From a virus, in IMG/VR virus record IMGVR_UViG_3300047331_000009, positions 24,433-88,432 of that record: DNA of 64,000 nt; one strand, given 5' to 3'. Of the stretch, positions 30,753-37,938 are shown piece after piece. The number at the start of each line of letters is the position of its first letter. Within the stretch, counting starts at the first letter, position 1. The translations under genes and the position numbers were made by a program. Below the pieces are notes generated by a model. That model was given only the letters and a program-made list of their open reading frames with translations. It did not search any database and had not been told where the DNA came from.

Positions 30753-30860
30753 GATAATCATGATGTTAAGTGGCATCCACTTCATCTTCCGTAAGATGAA
30801 TGTGTTGATTTTGTTGACACATTTTCTACAAACCTTTTTTCAATTCGTGGTCGTTATCGA
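30753..30860. other. AT-rich palindromic region, candidate attP core
   Basis: Just after the integrase stop the sequence becomes clearly AT-rich. It holds two adjacent perfect hairpins: AAGTGG-CAT-CCACTT (30768-30782) and TTCATCTT-CCGT-AAGATGAA (30781-30800). A TTGACA follows at 30814-30819 without a good -10. Phage attachment sites usually lie beside int and are AT-rich, so this is the best candidate for the attP core. No tRNA 3' end match was recognised. Confidence 0.4.
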
Positions 30861-30966
30861 TGCCTGACGCGGCTCTTGTAAGGCAATTTGTTCGCTCGGT
30901 GTTCTGGTGAATAATGAGCGTCCGAACGGCCGAAACAGAGCCAATTTTCCCACATTCGCAACCGAG

Positions 30967-31025
30967 AAACTGTGACGAAAACTGTGACGAAACTGTGAGC
31001 CGACACAGTTTCCCTCACAGTTTCG
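30967..31025. repeat. Cluster of AAACTGTG direct and inverted repeats
   Basis: Three direct copies begin at 30967, 30979 and 30990 (AAACTGTGACGA twice, then AAACTGTGAGC), spaced 12 and 11 bp, about one helical turn. Two inverted copies follow at 31003-31011 (ACACAGTTT) and 31015-31025 (TCACAGTTTCG). The cluster lies 215-270 bp beyond the integrase gene. The layout fits integrase arm-type binding sites, an Xis site array or a replication iteron cluster. Confidence 0.6.
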
Positions 31026-31100
31026 CCCCGTTCGCGTCCCGTTCAGGGTGGAGAAATGCCCCACGAAACCGACAAAACCGGGCGCATTTTTCCATACCGC

Positions 31101-31331
31101 TCACCACCGATGATCCAGCGGCCCATCCCCCTCGATGGCACACCCGGCCGCCTGCATCTCGCTCGCCAGAACGAACACGGGGCGCATGTTGCCCCCCTTC
31201 AACACCTCGCCATCAGCCCCGCGCGGCACCTTGCCCAGCCGCTTCGAAATCCAGCCGATCCTGCGGAAATCGCTCGGGTAGATATTGCCGATATGCACCT
31301 CGCCGCGCTTGGCTTCCGGGTGGTCGATCAT
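31101..31331 (-). CDS. Small antisense-oriented phage protein
   Basis: A 76-residue protein on the strand opposite to its neighbours (MIDHPEAKRGEVHIGNIYPS, then DFRRIGWISKRLGKVPRGAD and RPVFVLASEMQAAGC). The sequence has the look of a real small globular protein. It lies alone between integrase and the next rightward genes, so it probably has its own promoter. Function unknown; a lysogeny-expressed gene is possible given its place. Confidence 0.55.
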   Translation of the reverse strand: MIDHPEAKRGEVHIGNIYPSDFRRIGWISKRLGKVPRGADGEVLKGGNMRPVFVLASEMQAAGCAIEGDGPLDHRW

Positions 31332-31390
31332 GCGGGCTGTTTACACCAGATTGGTTAGGGTCTAGCGAGGCGACAGGGAGATTTTACCAG

Positions 31391-31645
31391 ATGCAGATTA
31401 CGATCTCGCCCACCCCTGAGTTTTTTATGGCTGGCGACGTGATGGTTCGCATGTGGACCGGCACGGACCAGAACGGCAACCATCTCGTCGCCCTGGTCAC
31501 CGCCGTCGGCTTCTCGGGCCAAGCCGAAGACATCGCCGAGGGGCTGGTGTCGATCCCGCCGCCGGACGAAGCCGAGGCGCGCCGCTGGGCCGAGGAAGTG
31601 ATGTCCGGCCGTCCGTTCAAGGAGGACAAAGATGCACTCGACTGA
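31391..31645 (+). CDS. Hypothetical phage protein
   Basis: An 84-residue protein starting MQITISPTPEFFMAGDVMVR. A beta-rich first half is followed by an acidic helix (DEAEARRWAEEVMSGRPFKE). The long upstream frame to 30914 crosses the repeat cluster and is not coding. Its end overlaps the next gene by 14 bp. Function unknown. Confidence 0.7.
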   Translation: MQITISPTPEFFMAGDVMVRMWTGTDQNGNHLVALVTAVGFSGQAEDIAEGLVSIPPPDEAEARRWAEEVMSGRPFKEDKDALD

Positions 31646-32231
31646 GAAGCTGGCCGCCGCGTTGCGCGACGCCGGGCTCAACGCCATGGCGCTTAAAGCG
31701 AAGAATGGCTGGTACCACGATTTCCTGTCGCCACTCGACATGCCCTCCGTGCAGCTTGCCCACGATCTGAAGACCTATGCCGAGGCGCAGTCCTGGCCGC
31801 GCCGCAATGAGGCGCAAGCCGTCCTCGAACGCCACATGAACGGCGATTTCGACGCCACCAAGGAAGAAAGCGAAGCCTGGGCGAGAACCACAGAAGGCCA
31901 GCAAGCGATGCGGGCTTTGATTGGGCCTCACGCCGCTGGTGCGTCGGAAAGCACCGCTCAATCCAGGCCCGCGATGGAGATCGGCCGGCTTGCGCTGCGT
32001 CAGGACGGCCCGCTCTGGGTGGCCTATTTTGCCGCGCCCGACACGATGGATGGCGCGGTGAAAATCGCCTCGATCCTGCTCACATGCGTGGCCGATCCGA
32101 AGCACAAGGCGACGTTCATGGCGCTGATGCGCGACATCGTCAGCGACATCATCGAATCCAACATCGGCCATCGCCCGGACTGGCCGCAGCCCGACGGCCA
32201 GCCGCCCAAAGAAAGCGAGTCCAGATCATGA
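31632..32231 (+). CDS. Hypothetical phage protein
   Basis: A 199-residue protein. A helical N-terminus (MHSTEKLAAALRDAGLNAMA) leads to a beta/alpha C-terminal part (LWVAYFAAPDTMDGAVKIAS, MALMRDIVSDIIESNIG). It starts 14 bp before the previous stop with a GGAGG within that gene. Function unknown. Confidence 0.7.
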   Translation: MHSTEKLAAALRDAGLNAMALKAKNGWYHDFLSPLDMPSVQLAHDLKTYAEAQSWPRRNEAQAVLERHMNGDFDATKEESEAWARTTEGQQAMRALIGPHAAGASESTAQSRPAMEIGRLALRQDGPLWVAYFAAPDTMDGAVKIASILLTCVADPKHKATFMALMRDIVSDIIESNIGHRPDWPQPDGQPPKESESRS

Positions 32232-32725
32232 AAGCCTATCTGGTTGACGCCGGCGCACGGCGCATCAGCGCGATCGAGTACGAATACGACACCATGCGCC
32301 AGTATTTGCCGGGCGGGCTGTGCATCGGTGCGGTGTTCGACAACGGCGATGTGCTCTACGTTGACGATGAAGGCTGTTTGCGCCCGGCGACGGTTGCCTT
32401 CCGCATCCGGCAGCGCAAGGACGGCCAGCCGATGATGTCCAACGCCATCCTGACCGGTCCCGACGACCTCGAGTCGACGCGGCCCCCGGCATTCACCATC
32501 GCTCAGTTGCAAGCCGAAATCGAATGGCTCACGGTGCCCGAGGCGCTGGCATGGTTCGAGGCAATGGCGAACCAGCCTTGTGTGACCAGCCGCGTCGCCG
32601 ACGATCCGGTGATGATCCATGCGGTTTGGGCGGATCTCTTGCGCAATCTGAAAGGCGGTGACGGATATGACCCAAGGGCAGATGAACGGCTGATCAAAGG
32701 TGTCATTGGTGGCCGCGATGTCTGA
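32228..32725 (+). CDS. Hypothetical phage protein
   Basis: A 165-residue protein starting MKAYLVDAGARRISAIEYEY. The first ~75 residues are beta-rich (GGLCIGAVFDNGDVLYVDDE); the rest is helical (FTIAQLQAEIEWLTVPEALA). The start overlaps the upstream stop as ATGA. The N-terminal part resembles small phage proteins of unknown function. Confidence 0.7.
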   Translation: MKAYLVDAGARRISAIEYEYDTMRQYLPGGLCIGAVFDNGDVLYVDDEGCLRPATVAFRIRQRKDGQPMMSNAILTGPDDLESTRPPAFTIAQLQAEIEWLTVPEALAWFEAMANQPCVTSRVADDPVMIHAVWADLLRNLKGGDGYDPRADERLIKGVIGGRDV

Positions 32726-32945
32726 CGACAACCGAGACGATCACCTCGTCTGGGCCAAGGCCCGCGCCCTCGAGTACGTCGATGCCGGGAACATTATGCA
32801 CGCCATGGCGTCACTCACCAGCGATCTGACCAAGCACGACGAAACGCACAAGCTGGTCACACGGGATCTGCTTGTCGAAACCACCCGGATCGCGATGCGC
32901 GGCGATGTCGAGGCCGCGCGGGCGTTCATCAACGGTTTGGCCTGA
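32718..32945 (+). CDS. Small helical phage protein
   Basis: A 75-residue, all-helical acidic protein (MSDDNRDDHLVWAKARALEY, then RDLLVETTRIAMRGDVEAAR). The ATG overlaps the previous stop by 8 bp; a start 6 codons earlier is possible. Function unknown. Confidence 0.65.
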   Translation: MSDDNRDDHLVWAKARALEYVDAGNIMHAMASLTSDLTKHDETHKLVTRDLLVETTRIAMRGDVEAARAFINGLA

Positions 32946-33227
32946 GTGTATTGCATCGCGCCGCCGCGCCCGCACCGCGCGAACTATATGTTCACAGAGA
33001 GACACGGGCGCCTGCTGGTGTTCGATCTATGCATGCCCCGCGCCCCCTCGGTCACCAACGACGTGGAACGGGTGATCGCCGATTTCGTAGCCATGGGCTT
33101 TGACCTCGCGAAAAAGCGGCTGTTCTATCAGGACAGCATGCGCCAATGGGCCGAGATCGTGACGGACGGCGACAATCAGTTTGTCGGCTTCGAACCGGTC
33201 GAGGGGCCGGACGACTGGCGCGACTGA
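32946..33227 (+). CDS. Hypothetical phage protein
   Basis: A 93-codon frame starting at GTG 32946 directly after the previous stop; an ATG at 32988 (MFTERHGRLLVFDLCMPRAP) would give 79 residues. Neither has a clear ribosome-binding site. Mixed beta/alpha. Its 3' end overlaps the convergent minus-strand gene by 52 bp. It is the last gene of the rightward run. Confidence 0.6.
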   Translation: MYCIAPPRPHRANYMFTERHGRLLVFDLCMPRAPSVTNDVERVIADFVAMGFDLAKKRLFYQDSMRQWAEIVTDGDNQFVGFEPVEGPDDWRD

Positions 33228-33367
33228 AGCAAGGTTTTCAGCCCGTTGAGCAACCGGTCTTCGGCCGCCTGATGCGCGGCAAGCCGGTCGTTCTGGGCGT
33301 TCAGGATCACGAAACCCGCCACCACCAGCAGCAGCCCCAGCCCGAAGATCACCGACGCCCAGTGCAT
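33176..33367 (-). CDS. Small single-pass membrane protein (lysis candidate)
   Basis: A 63-residue protein with one N-terminal transmembrane helix (WASVIFGLGLLLVVAGFVIL) and a short charged helical tail (AQNDRLAAHQAAEDRLLNGL). It lies at the end of the leftward late operon, downstream of the endolysin and glycosyltransferase, where holin or spanin genes are common. The N-in anchored form would fit a small spanin or a pinholin; neither is proven. Confidence 0.6.
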   Translation of the reverse strand: MHWASVIFGLGLLLVVAGFVILNAQNDRLAAHQAAEDRLLNGLKTLLQSRQSSGPSTGSKPTN

Positions 33368-33370
33368 CGG

Positions 33371-34369
33371 TCAGTCCATCCGAATGTCGTCTTCGTTGCG
33401 GATGATCAGCATGCGCCGCAGCCCATCGCGCAGCAGCCGGTTGTCGCCGTTCAGCGACGGGATGCCCTGCCAGTCCCAGGTCAGATCCTTGTCGGGATCG
33501 AACTTGCTTTCTTCCAGCACTTCCTTGCGCGTGAGGTAGTAGCGCAGGGATTTCTGGCCATGAAACCCATGCAGCAAGGTTCCCGGCACCACGCCGATAT
33601 CCTGGCGGATATGCTCATGGCAGCGCGCGGCGAACTCGCGCAGCCGCCGCGTTGCCCCAGGTGACGTGTAGGCTTCGGATTTCGCCAGCTTGCCGGCAAA
33701 CGCCAGCGCCGCATGGAAATCGGCCGATCCGGTCACCATCCAGTCCGGCAGCCCGCCGATGCCGTCCCAGGCTTCGCGGCGGATTACCCAGGCATAGCCG
33801 TAATGCTGGCGGGCATCTTTCTTGTTGGGGTTCTTCAGCATCGCGCGCGACGGTTGCTGGCCGTAATCCTCGGCCGACACCGACACATCGCCCGCCATCC
33901 AGGCCGCCGAAAAGCTGCGGTCGGCATCGTTGCCCCACTCGTTGCGCATCACCTCGCCGTTCGGCCCGAGATCTACCGAATGCGACCATGGCTGACCGAC
34001 GCGGTGGTGTTGCAGCATGTGCACCGCTTCCTTGGCCCAGTCCGGCCGGACGAATTTGCAGTCGCCATCGATCCAGGCGAGGTATTTCCAGTCATGCGGC
34101 AGGGTGCGGACGCCGCATTTGATCAGCGCCTCCTTGATCCACAGTTCCTGGTTGGCGCCGCCGCGCACCTGCACGAGATTGACATCGCGCATGTCGGGCG
34201 AAGCACGGTCGAACTGAAACGGCCGCTCGCCGAAGGCGTGCTCCACCAGCGTGAGGCGAACCCCGCTGTTGAGCATGAAATGGACGGTTTCGATAATCAG
34301 CCGGATGCGTGAGGCGAAGCGGCGGGGGTTGGAGTAGACCAGCACGACATGCAGCAGGTCCGCACGCAT
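33371..34369 (-). CDS. Glycosyltransferase-like protein
   Basis: A 332-residue protein with a GT-A-type fold pattern. An N-terminal strand (LLHVVLVYSNPRRFASRI) is followed by the acidic metal/sugar-nucleotide motif in YLAWIDGDCKFVRPDW (Asp101-Gly-Asp103), then WVIRREAWDGIGGLPDWM, typical of glycosyltransferase acceptor regions. It may glycosylate a virion protein, phage DNA or host surface polysaccharide. It is placed in the late region between endolysin and a small membrane protein. Confidence 0.75.
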   Translation of the reverse strand: MRADLLHVVLVYSNPRRFASRIRLIIETVHFMLNSGVRLTLVEHAFGERPFQFDRASPDMRDVNLVQVRGGANQELWIKEALIKCGVRTLPHDWKYLAWIDGDCKFVRPDWAKEAVHMLQHHRVGQPWSHSVDLGPNGEVMRNEWGNDADRSFSAAWMAGDVSVSAEDYGQQPSRAMLKNPNKKDARQHYGYAWVIRREAWDGIGGLPDWMVTGSADFHAALAFAGKLAKSEAYTSPGATRRLREFAARCHEHIRQDIGVVPGTLLHGFHGQKSLRYYLTRKEVLEESKFDPDKDLTWDWQGIPSLNGDNRLLRDGLRRMLIIRNEDDIRMD

Positions 34370-34394
34370 AGAAGGGTCCTAATGTGGGGGGAAG

Positions 34395-34517
34395 TCACGC
34401 AGGCGGCGGGGCGATCGAAGCGCCCGCAGAATACTTCGGTTGGGTGGCGTTCGTCGCGTGCAAAGCGTCGGCCGGCAGCATATTTGCCAGCCGATAGCAG
34501 GCGCCGTCCGCGATCAT
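34395..34517 (-). CDS. Tiny 40-residue protein
   Basis: A 40-codon gene starting MIADGACYRLANMLPADALH whose ATG overlaps the endolysin stop (ATGA). It has one Cys and an Ala/Pro-rich tail. There is no clear transmembrane helix. The overlap argues for translation coupled to the endolysin; the function is unknown. Confidence 0.4.
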   Translation of the reverse strand: MIADGACYRLANMLPADALHATNATQPKYSAGASIAPPPA

Positions 34518-35119
34518 GTCTCTTTGGTTTCGGGTGTGTGACCGTTTTCCGCAACCGGCCAAACCGGATGCACCTTTGAGGCCAGGATCGACAGCACCAG
34601 ATCGCGGCAGGCTTCCGCCCTGGCATCCCAGCCGCGTTCGAAATACCGCGCGGCAAGCCTTGTGGCGTAGAACTCTTCGCGCCGCGAACACAGCAGCCGC
34701 GACAGCGCCGGTTGATCCTGCGCCCGCGCCGCCGCGATGGTCAGCGGTCCGATGGCGCGGTCCTGTGCGACGCCGATCAACGCTTGCAGGAAGAGTGCGG
34801 CGTGCCCTGGCCCGCAGTTCACCGCCGCATCGAACACCTGGATGCCGATAGGCCCTAGCGCATCGCAGTTGCAGGCGTTCCAGAACATCGTGCGGTAGAG
34901 CGGCAGCAGGTCGGGCCTCAACACCCGCTTGAAACCGGCCATCGAAACCGGATCGCCATGCAGTTCCCGCCAACTCGCCCAGGTGTCGTATGTCACCCCC
35001 CAGCTTGTCGCCCCGCCGGGATCGGATGTGGTGATGTGATACGGCTGTCCGTCATTCTCCGGCAGCCAGATGAAATCCATTGCCTCGCTGAAAAGGTCCG
35101 CTGTTTGGGCTGCGGTCAT
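34514..35119 (-). CDS. Endolysin, GH108-type peptidoglycan hydrolase
   Basis: A 201-residue lysozyme-like protein. The N-terminal part has FIWLPENDGQPYHITTSDPG and GGATSWGVTYDTW, the GH108 signature with a probable catalytic Glu21. The middle (CDALGPIGIQVFDAAVNCGP, LQALIGVAQDRAIGPLTI) matches the family's C-terminal subdomain. There is no signal peptide, so a holin is needed for release. The ATG overlaps the collar-protein stop by one base (TAATG). Confidence 0.9.
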   Translation of the reverse strand: MTAAQTADLFSEAMDFIWLPENDGQPYHITTSDPGGATSWGVTYDTWASWRELHGDPVSMAGFKRVLRPDLLPLYRTMFWNACNCDALGPIGIQVFDAAVNCGPGHAALFLQALIGVAQDRAIGPLTIAAARAQDQPALSRLLCSRREEFYATRLAARYFERGWDARAEACRDLVLSILASKVHPVWPVAENGHTPETKET

Positions 35120-36060
35120 TATGAGGACGTTCCTGTGAAGATGATCCAGTTATCCACTTCGGTCGGCGGCATGTTCTGCGAACTGCCGGTCAACGTCGAG
35201 GTGACGGTGGTAACCGCTGTTGCGGTAATCCCGGTCGTCGCCGTGCCTGTCGTGGTGGCCAACTGGATGGTGCCGGCGCCGAAGTTGTTGACGGCTGATC
35301 CCGAACCGCTGACTTGGTTCCAGACATTCGGCAAGCTGTGCTGATGGCCGGCATCGCCGATGCTGACGGTGGTTGACGCGGTCAGCGTATCGGTCTGCGC
35401 AAGCTGGTTACCGCCCGCCTGGCCCACCGTGGTGGCCAGGATGCCCGATACCGCCTGGGTCACCCGGTTGGCGGCGGATCCGCCCATGTTGTCGGCGCCG
35501 ATGCTCATGCGGCCGCGCTTGTCGGGCACGTTGAAGGTGGTCGATCCGTCGCCGGTACCGTAGGCGGTGCCCAGCACGGCGAACAGCAGCGCATAGGTGG
35601 TGCGCGACACCGCCTGCCCGTAGCAAAGCAGCCAGCCGGTCGGTGCGGTGGCACCGCCATAGGCGATCATCGTGCCGATCGGGTTGCCGCCCAGGGTGGC
35701 TTGATACTCGGTCAGCGCCGCCAGGATGGCCGATTGCGGCGAAACCAGATTGTCGATGGTCCAGAACGGATTGGTCGGCGGGTCGGTATCGTTGGCCGGC
35801 GCCAGCACCAGCTTGTAAGCCAGCGTCGGGTCGAGCCACAGCCCGCATGACGTGCCGGTGGCCGACGGTGCCACCTCGCCCCGGACATTCAGCACGATCG
35901 GGTCCGGCAGCGCGGTCGCACCGGATGCGTCGGTAAAGGCCGCCTGCTTGGTGGTGGTGCCGGCGGCGTAGACGAAGAGTTGGCCGCCCACCAGCAGCAC
36001 GCCGTTGTTGTCGGTGTATTGCTGGACCGGCTGCGGGGCGAGGATCATCGTGTTGGTCAC
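35119..36060 (-). CDS. Tail collar-domain fibre protein
   Basis: A 313-residue protein. The middle holds the phage tail-collar pattern: GTMIAYGGATAPTGWLLCYG, QAVSRTTYALLFAVLGTAYG, TGDGSTTFNVPDKRGRMSIG. The C-terminus is a Thr/Gly-rich shaft with NMPPTEVDNWIIF at the end. Such proteins form fibre tips or short tail fibres. The GTG start at 36060 has a GGAGG ribosome-binding site 8 bp upstream; 26 more in-frame codons upstream are Arg-rich and unlikely. Confidence 0.88.
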   Translation of the reverse strand: MTNTMILAPQPVQQYTDNNGVLLVGGQLFVYAAGTTTKQAAFTDASGATALPDPIVLNVRGEVAPSATGTSCGLWLDPTLAYKLVLAPANDTDPPTNPFWTIDNLVSPQSAILAALTEYQATLGGNPIGTMIAYGGATAPTGWLLCYGQAVSRTTYALLFAVLGTAYGTGDGSTTFNVPDKRGRMSIGADNMGGSAANRVTQAVSGILATTVGQAGGNQLAQTDTLTASTTVSIGDAGHQHSLPNVWNQVSGSGSAVNNFGAGTIQLATTTGTATTGITATAVTTVTSTLTGSSQNMPPTEVDNWIIFTGTSS

Positions 36061-36177
36061 GGCGCGGCACCTCCAAGGAGCGACAGACACTCCGATGAGC
36101 ATGGACGATGCCCGGCAAGCCCCGCGCCGGTGCGGCAAGACGTTCTAGCCGATTATCCGCCGCGTCGCCATGCAGGC

Positions 36178-37935
36178 TTACTTGCCGTCGATTTGCGCCC
36201 ACAGGATCACCACCGGGAACTGGTCGGCGGCGGTCAGTTCGAATATCCGGTCGGACTGGCTGTAGCGCCGGGTCGAACCAAGGCGGTTGAACTTCACCAC
36301 CTGCGCGGTCTTGCCGTTGGGGCCGACGGGCTGGATGCGCTGGTCACTCCATGTTGAACCGCCGTCGTCGGACCAACGCAGCATCACATGCGGCTGGGTG
36401 CCTTCTGGCACGTCGATGCCGGTCTGCATGGCGATTTGCAGGGCGGCGAATCGGTCAGCCTCGGACGTTGCGTTGGCCAACGCCCGCCAGCGCCGCAGCC
36501 AGCGCCGCGCCGTGCCGTTGTCGGTCAAGGTCTTGACGTTGAAGGCGTACAGGTTGCCCGAGGCGTAATCGCCCAGCACGCCCTCGCCACCCGAACCGGG
36601 ATTGGCAGTCACCACGGTCTGTGCGGAGGCGTTGGGCGCTGATCCGCCCGCCGTCAGTGTCCCGCCGGTGATGCCGAACGGACCGCCGCGCCCGGCATTG
36701 GTCCCGAAAGAGGATGGCGTGCCGTTCGAGGTCAGAAACACCGGCGGCTGTGTGCCGAACGGGCTTGAACCATCGCTGCCGAGTTGCTGCGCGCCGCCGT
36801 CATAGGCGATGAACTTGCGCCGGTTGGCCATAACCGTCAGGTCGACGAACGCTGCGGTGTTGGAAAACCAGAGATCCGCCACGACCGCTTCGCCGGTGCT
36901 GCCGCCCGAGACGGAAATCAGCGGTTGCGTCGGCGATCCGGTGTCGGAACGGCTGAAATAGACTGTGCCATTGGCCGCGATGAACACGCCGACATCGAAG
37001 AAGGTAAAGGCTGTCCAGGTTGCCGGGTTGCCGATGATGGTGCTGGCGCCGGATGATCCGCCGGTGAAGGTGTAGAACCAGTATTTCGTGCCGTCCGGGG
37101 ACAGCAGGATCAGCCCGCCGGTGACCAGAAACCCCCAGCCCAGCGGCCCGACATAGGGCAGGGTGACGAAGGCGGCGGCGAACAGCGCGTTGTGGCCCGA
37201 ATTGCTGAGGGTGATCTTGTTGTAGCTGGCCGCTGCGGCGTTGGTGCTGCTGACCGTGACGATCGAGGGCACGCCGTCGCCGGCGAGCCCGTCCTGCATG
37301 AAGTAATTGAAGCCGCCGCCGGTGTCGGGATAGCAGGCCGGGGTCCGCTGGGTCTGGCTGGTGTCGGCGCCAGGCCAGACGGTTGCAATCGAGGTGGTGC
37401 CATCGGCATGCCCCAGCACCGCGTTGCCCGCCCCGGTGGCGCCGAATTCCAGCGCCTGAAGCATGTAGGACACGCCCTGCCATTTGATCGGATAGCTGCA
37501 CTGGCCCACACCGCTCCATGACGGGATCGATGTCGCGGTCATGCTCTGTGCGGCATAGGTGCCTGCGGTGTAGCTGCCGATGAAGCTGTAGCCGGTATTG
37601 CCCGCCAGGAAATTGGTGGCCGAGGTCAGCGTGGTGACGCCGTTCCACTGCGCCCAGTTGCCGCCCGACCACGCGGCATTGATGTTCGAGGTGGTCACCG
37701 CCGCGCCGATATCGATCGTGGTATAGCCGGTCGGGGTCAGCAGCCACGTTTGCAGCCCGTCCACGGCGGTGCCGGTATTGCTGAAATACACACCCGAGGT
37801 GGCAATCGGCTCATCGGCGATCCAGGCAAGGCCAGGAATCACGCCCGACTGCACCGGCAGGGTGTAGGGTAGCAGGTTCAGCGTCAGGTTGACCGTGCCC
37901 TGGTATTGCGCCGTGACGGCGCCATAGGTCGGCAT
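36178..37935 (-). CDS. gp10-like tail stabilisation protein
   Basis: A 585-residue beta-rich structural protein. The last ~80 residues (MLRWSDDGGSTWSDQRIQPV, FNRLGSTRRYSQSDRIFEL) match the C-terminus of P22 gp10-type packaged-DNA stabilisation proteins (SDDGG-x-TWS and the NRLGS pattern). The rest is Gly/Thr/Ser-rich with repeated blade-like strands, as in beta-propellers. It probably plugs the portal after packaging. It lies 3 bp after the PurD-like gene. Confidence 0.7.
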   Translation of the reverse strand: MPTYGAVTAQYQGTVNLTLNLLPYTLPVQSGVIPGLAWIADEPIATSGVYFSNTGTAVDGLQTWLLTPTGYTTIDIGAAVTTSNINAAWSGGNWAQWNGVTTLTSATNFLAGNTGYSFIGSYTAGTYAAQSMTATSIPSWSGVGQCSYPIKWQGVSYMLQALEFGATGAGNAVLGHADGTTSIATVWPGADTSQTQRTPACYPDTGGGFNYFMQDGLAGDGVPSIVTVSSTNAAAASYNKITLSNSGHNALFAAAFVTLPYVGPLGWGFLVTGGLILLSPDGTKYWFYTFTGGSSGASTIIGNPATWTAFTFFDVGVFIAANGTVYFSRSDTGSPTQPLISVSGGSTGEAVVADLWFSNTAAFVDLTVMANRRKFIAYDGGAQQLGSDGSSPFGTQPPVFLTSNGTPSSFGTNAGRGGPFGITGGTLTAGGSAPNASAQTVVTANPGSGGEGVLGDYASGNLYAFNVKTLTDNGTARRWLRRWRALANATSEADRFAALQIAMQTGIDVPEGTQPHVMLRWSDDGGSTWSDQRIQPVGPNGKTAQVVKFNRLGSTRRYSQSDRIFELTAADQFPVVILWAQIDGK

Positions 37936-37938
37936 CGC

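Noticed and set aside
30814-30842. Consensus-like TTGACA after integrase
   Set aside because: The -35 is perfect but no acceptable -10 follows at 16-19 bp and no gene starts nearby on the plus strand.
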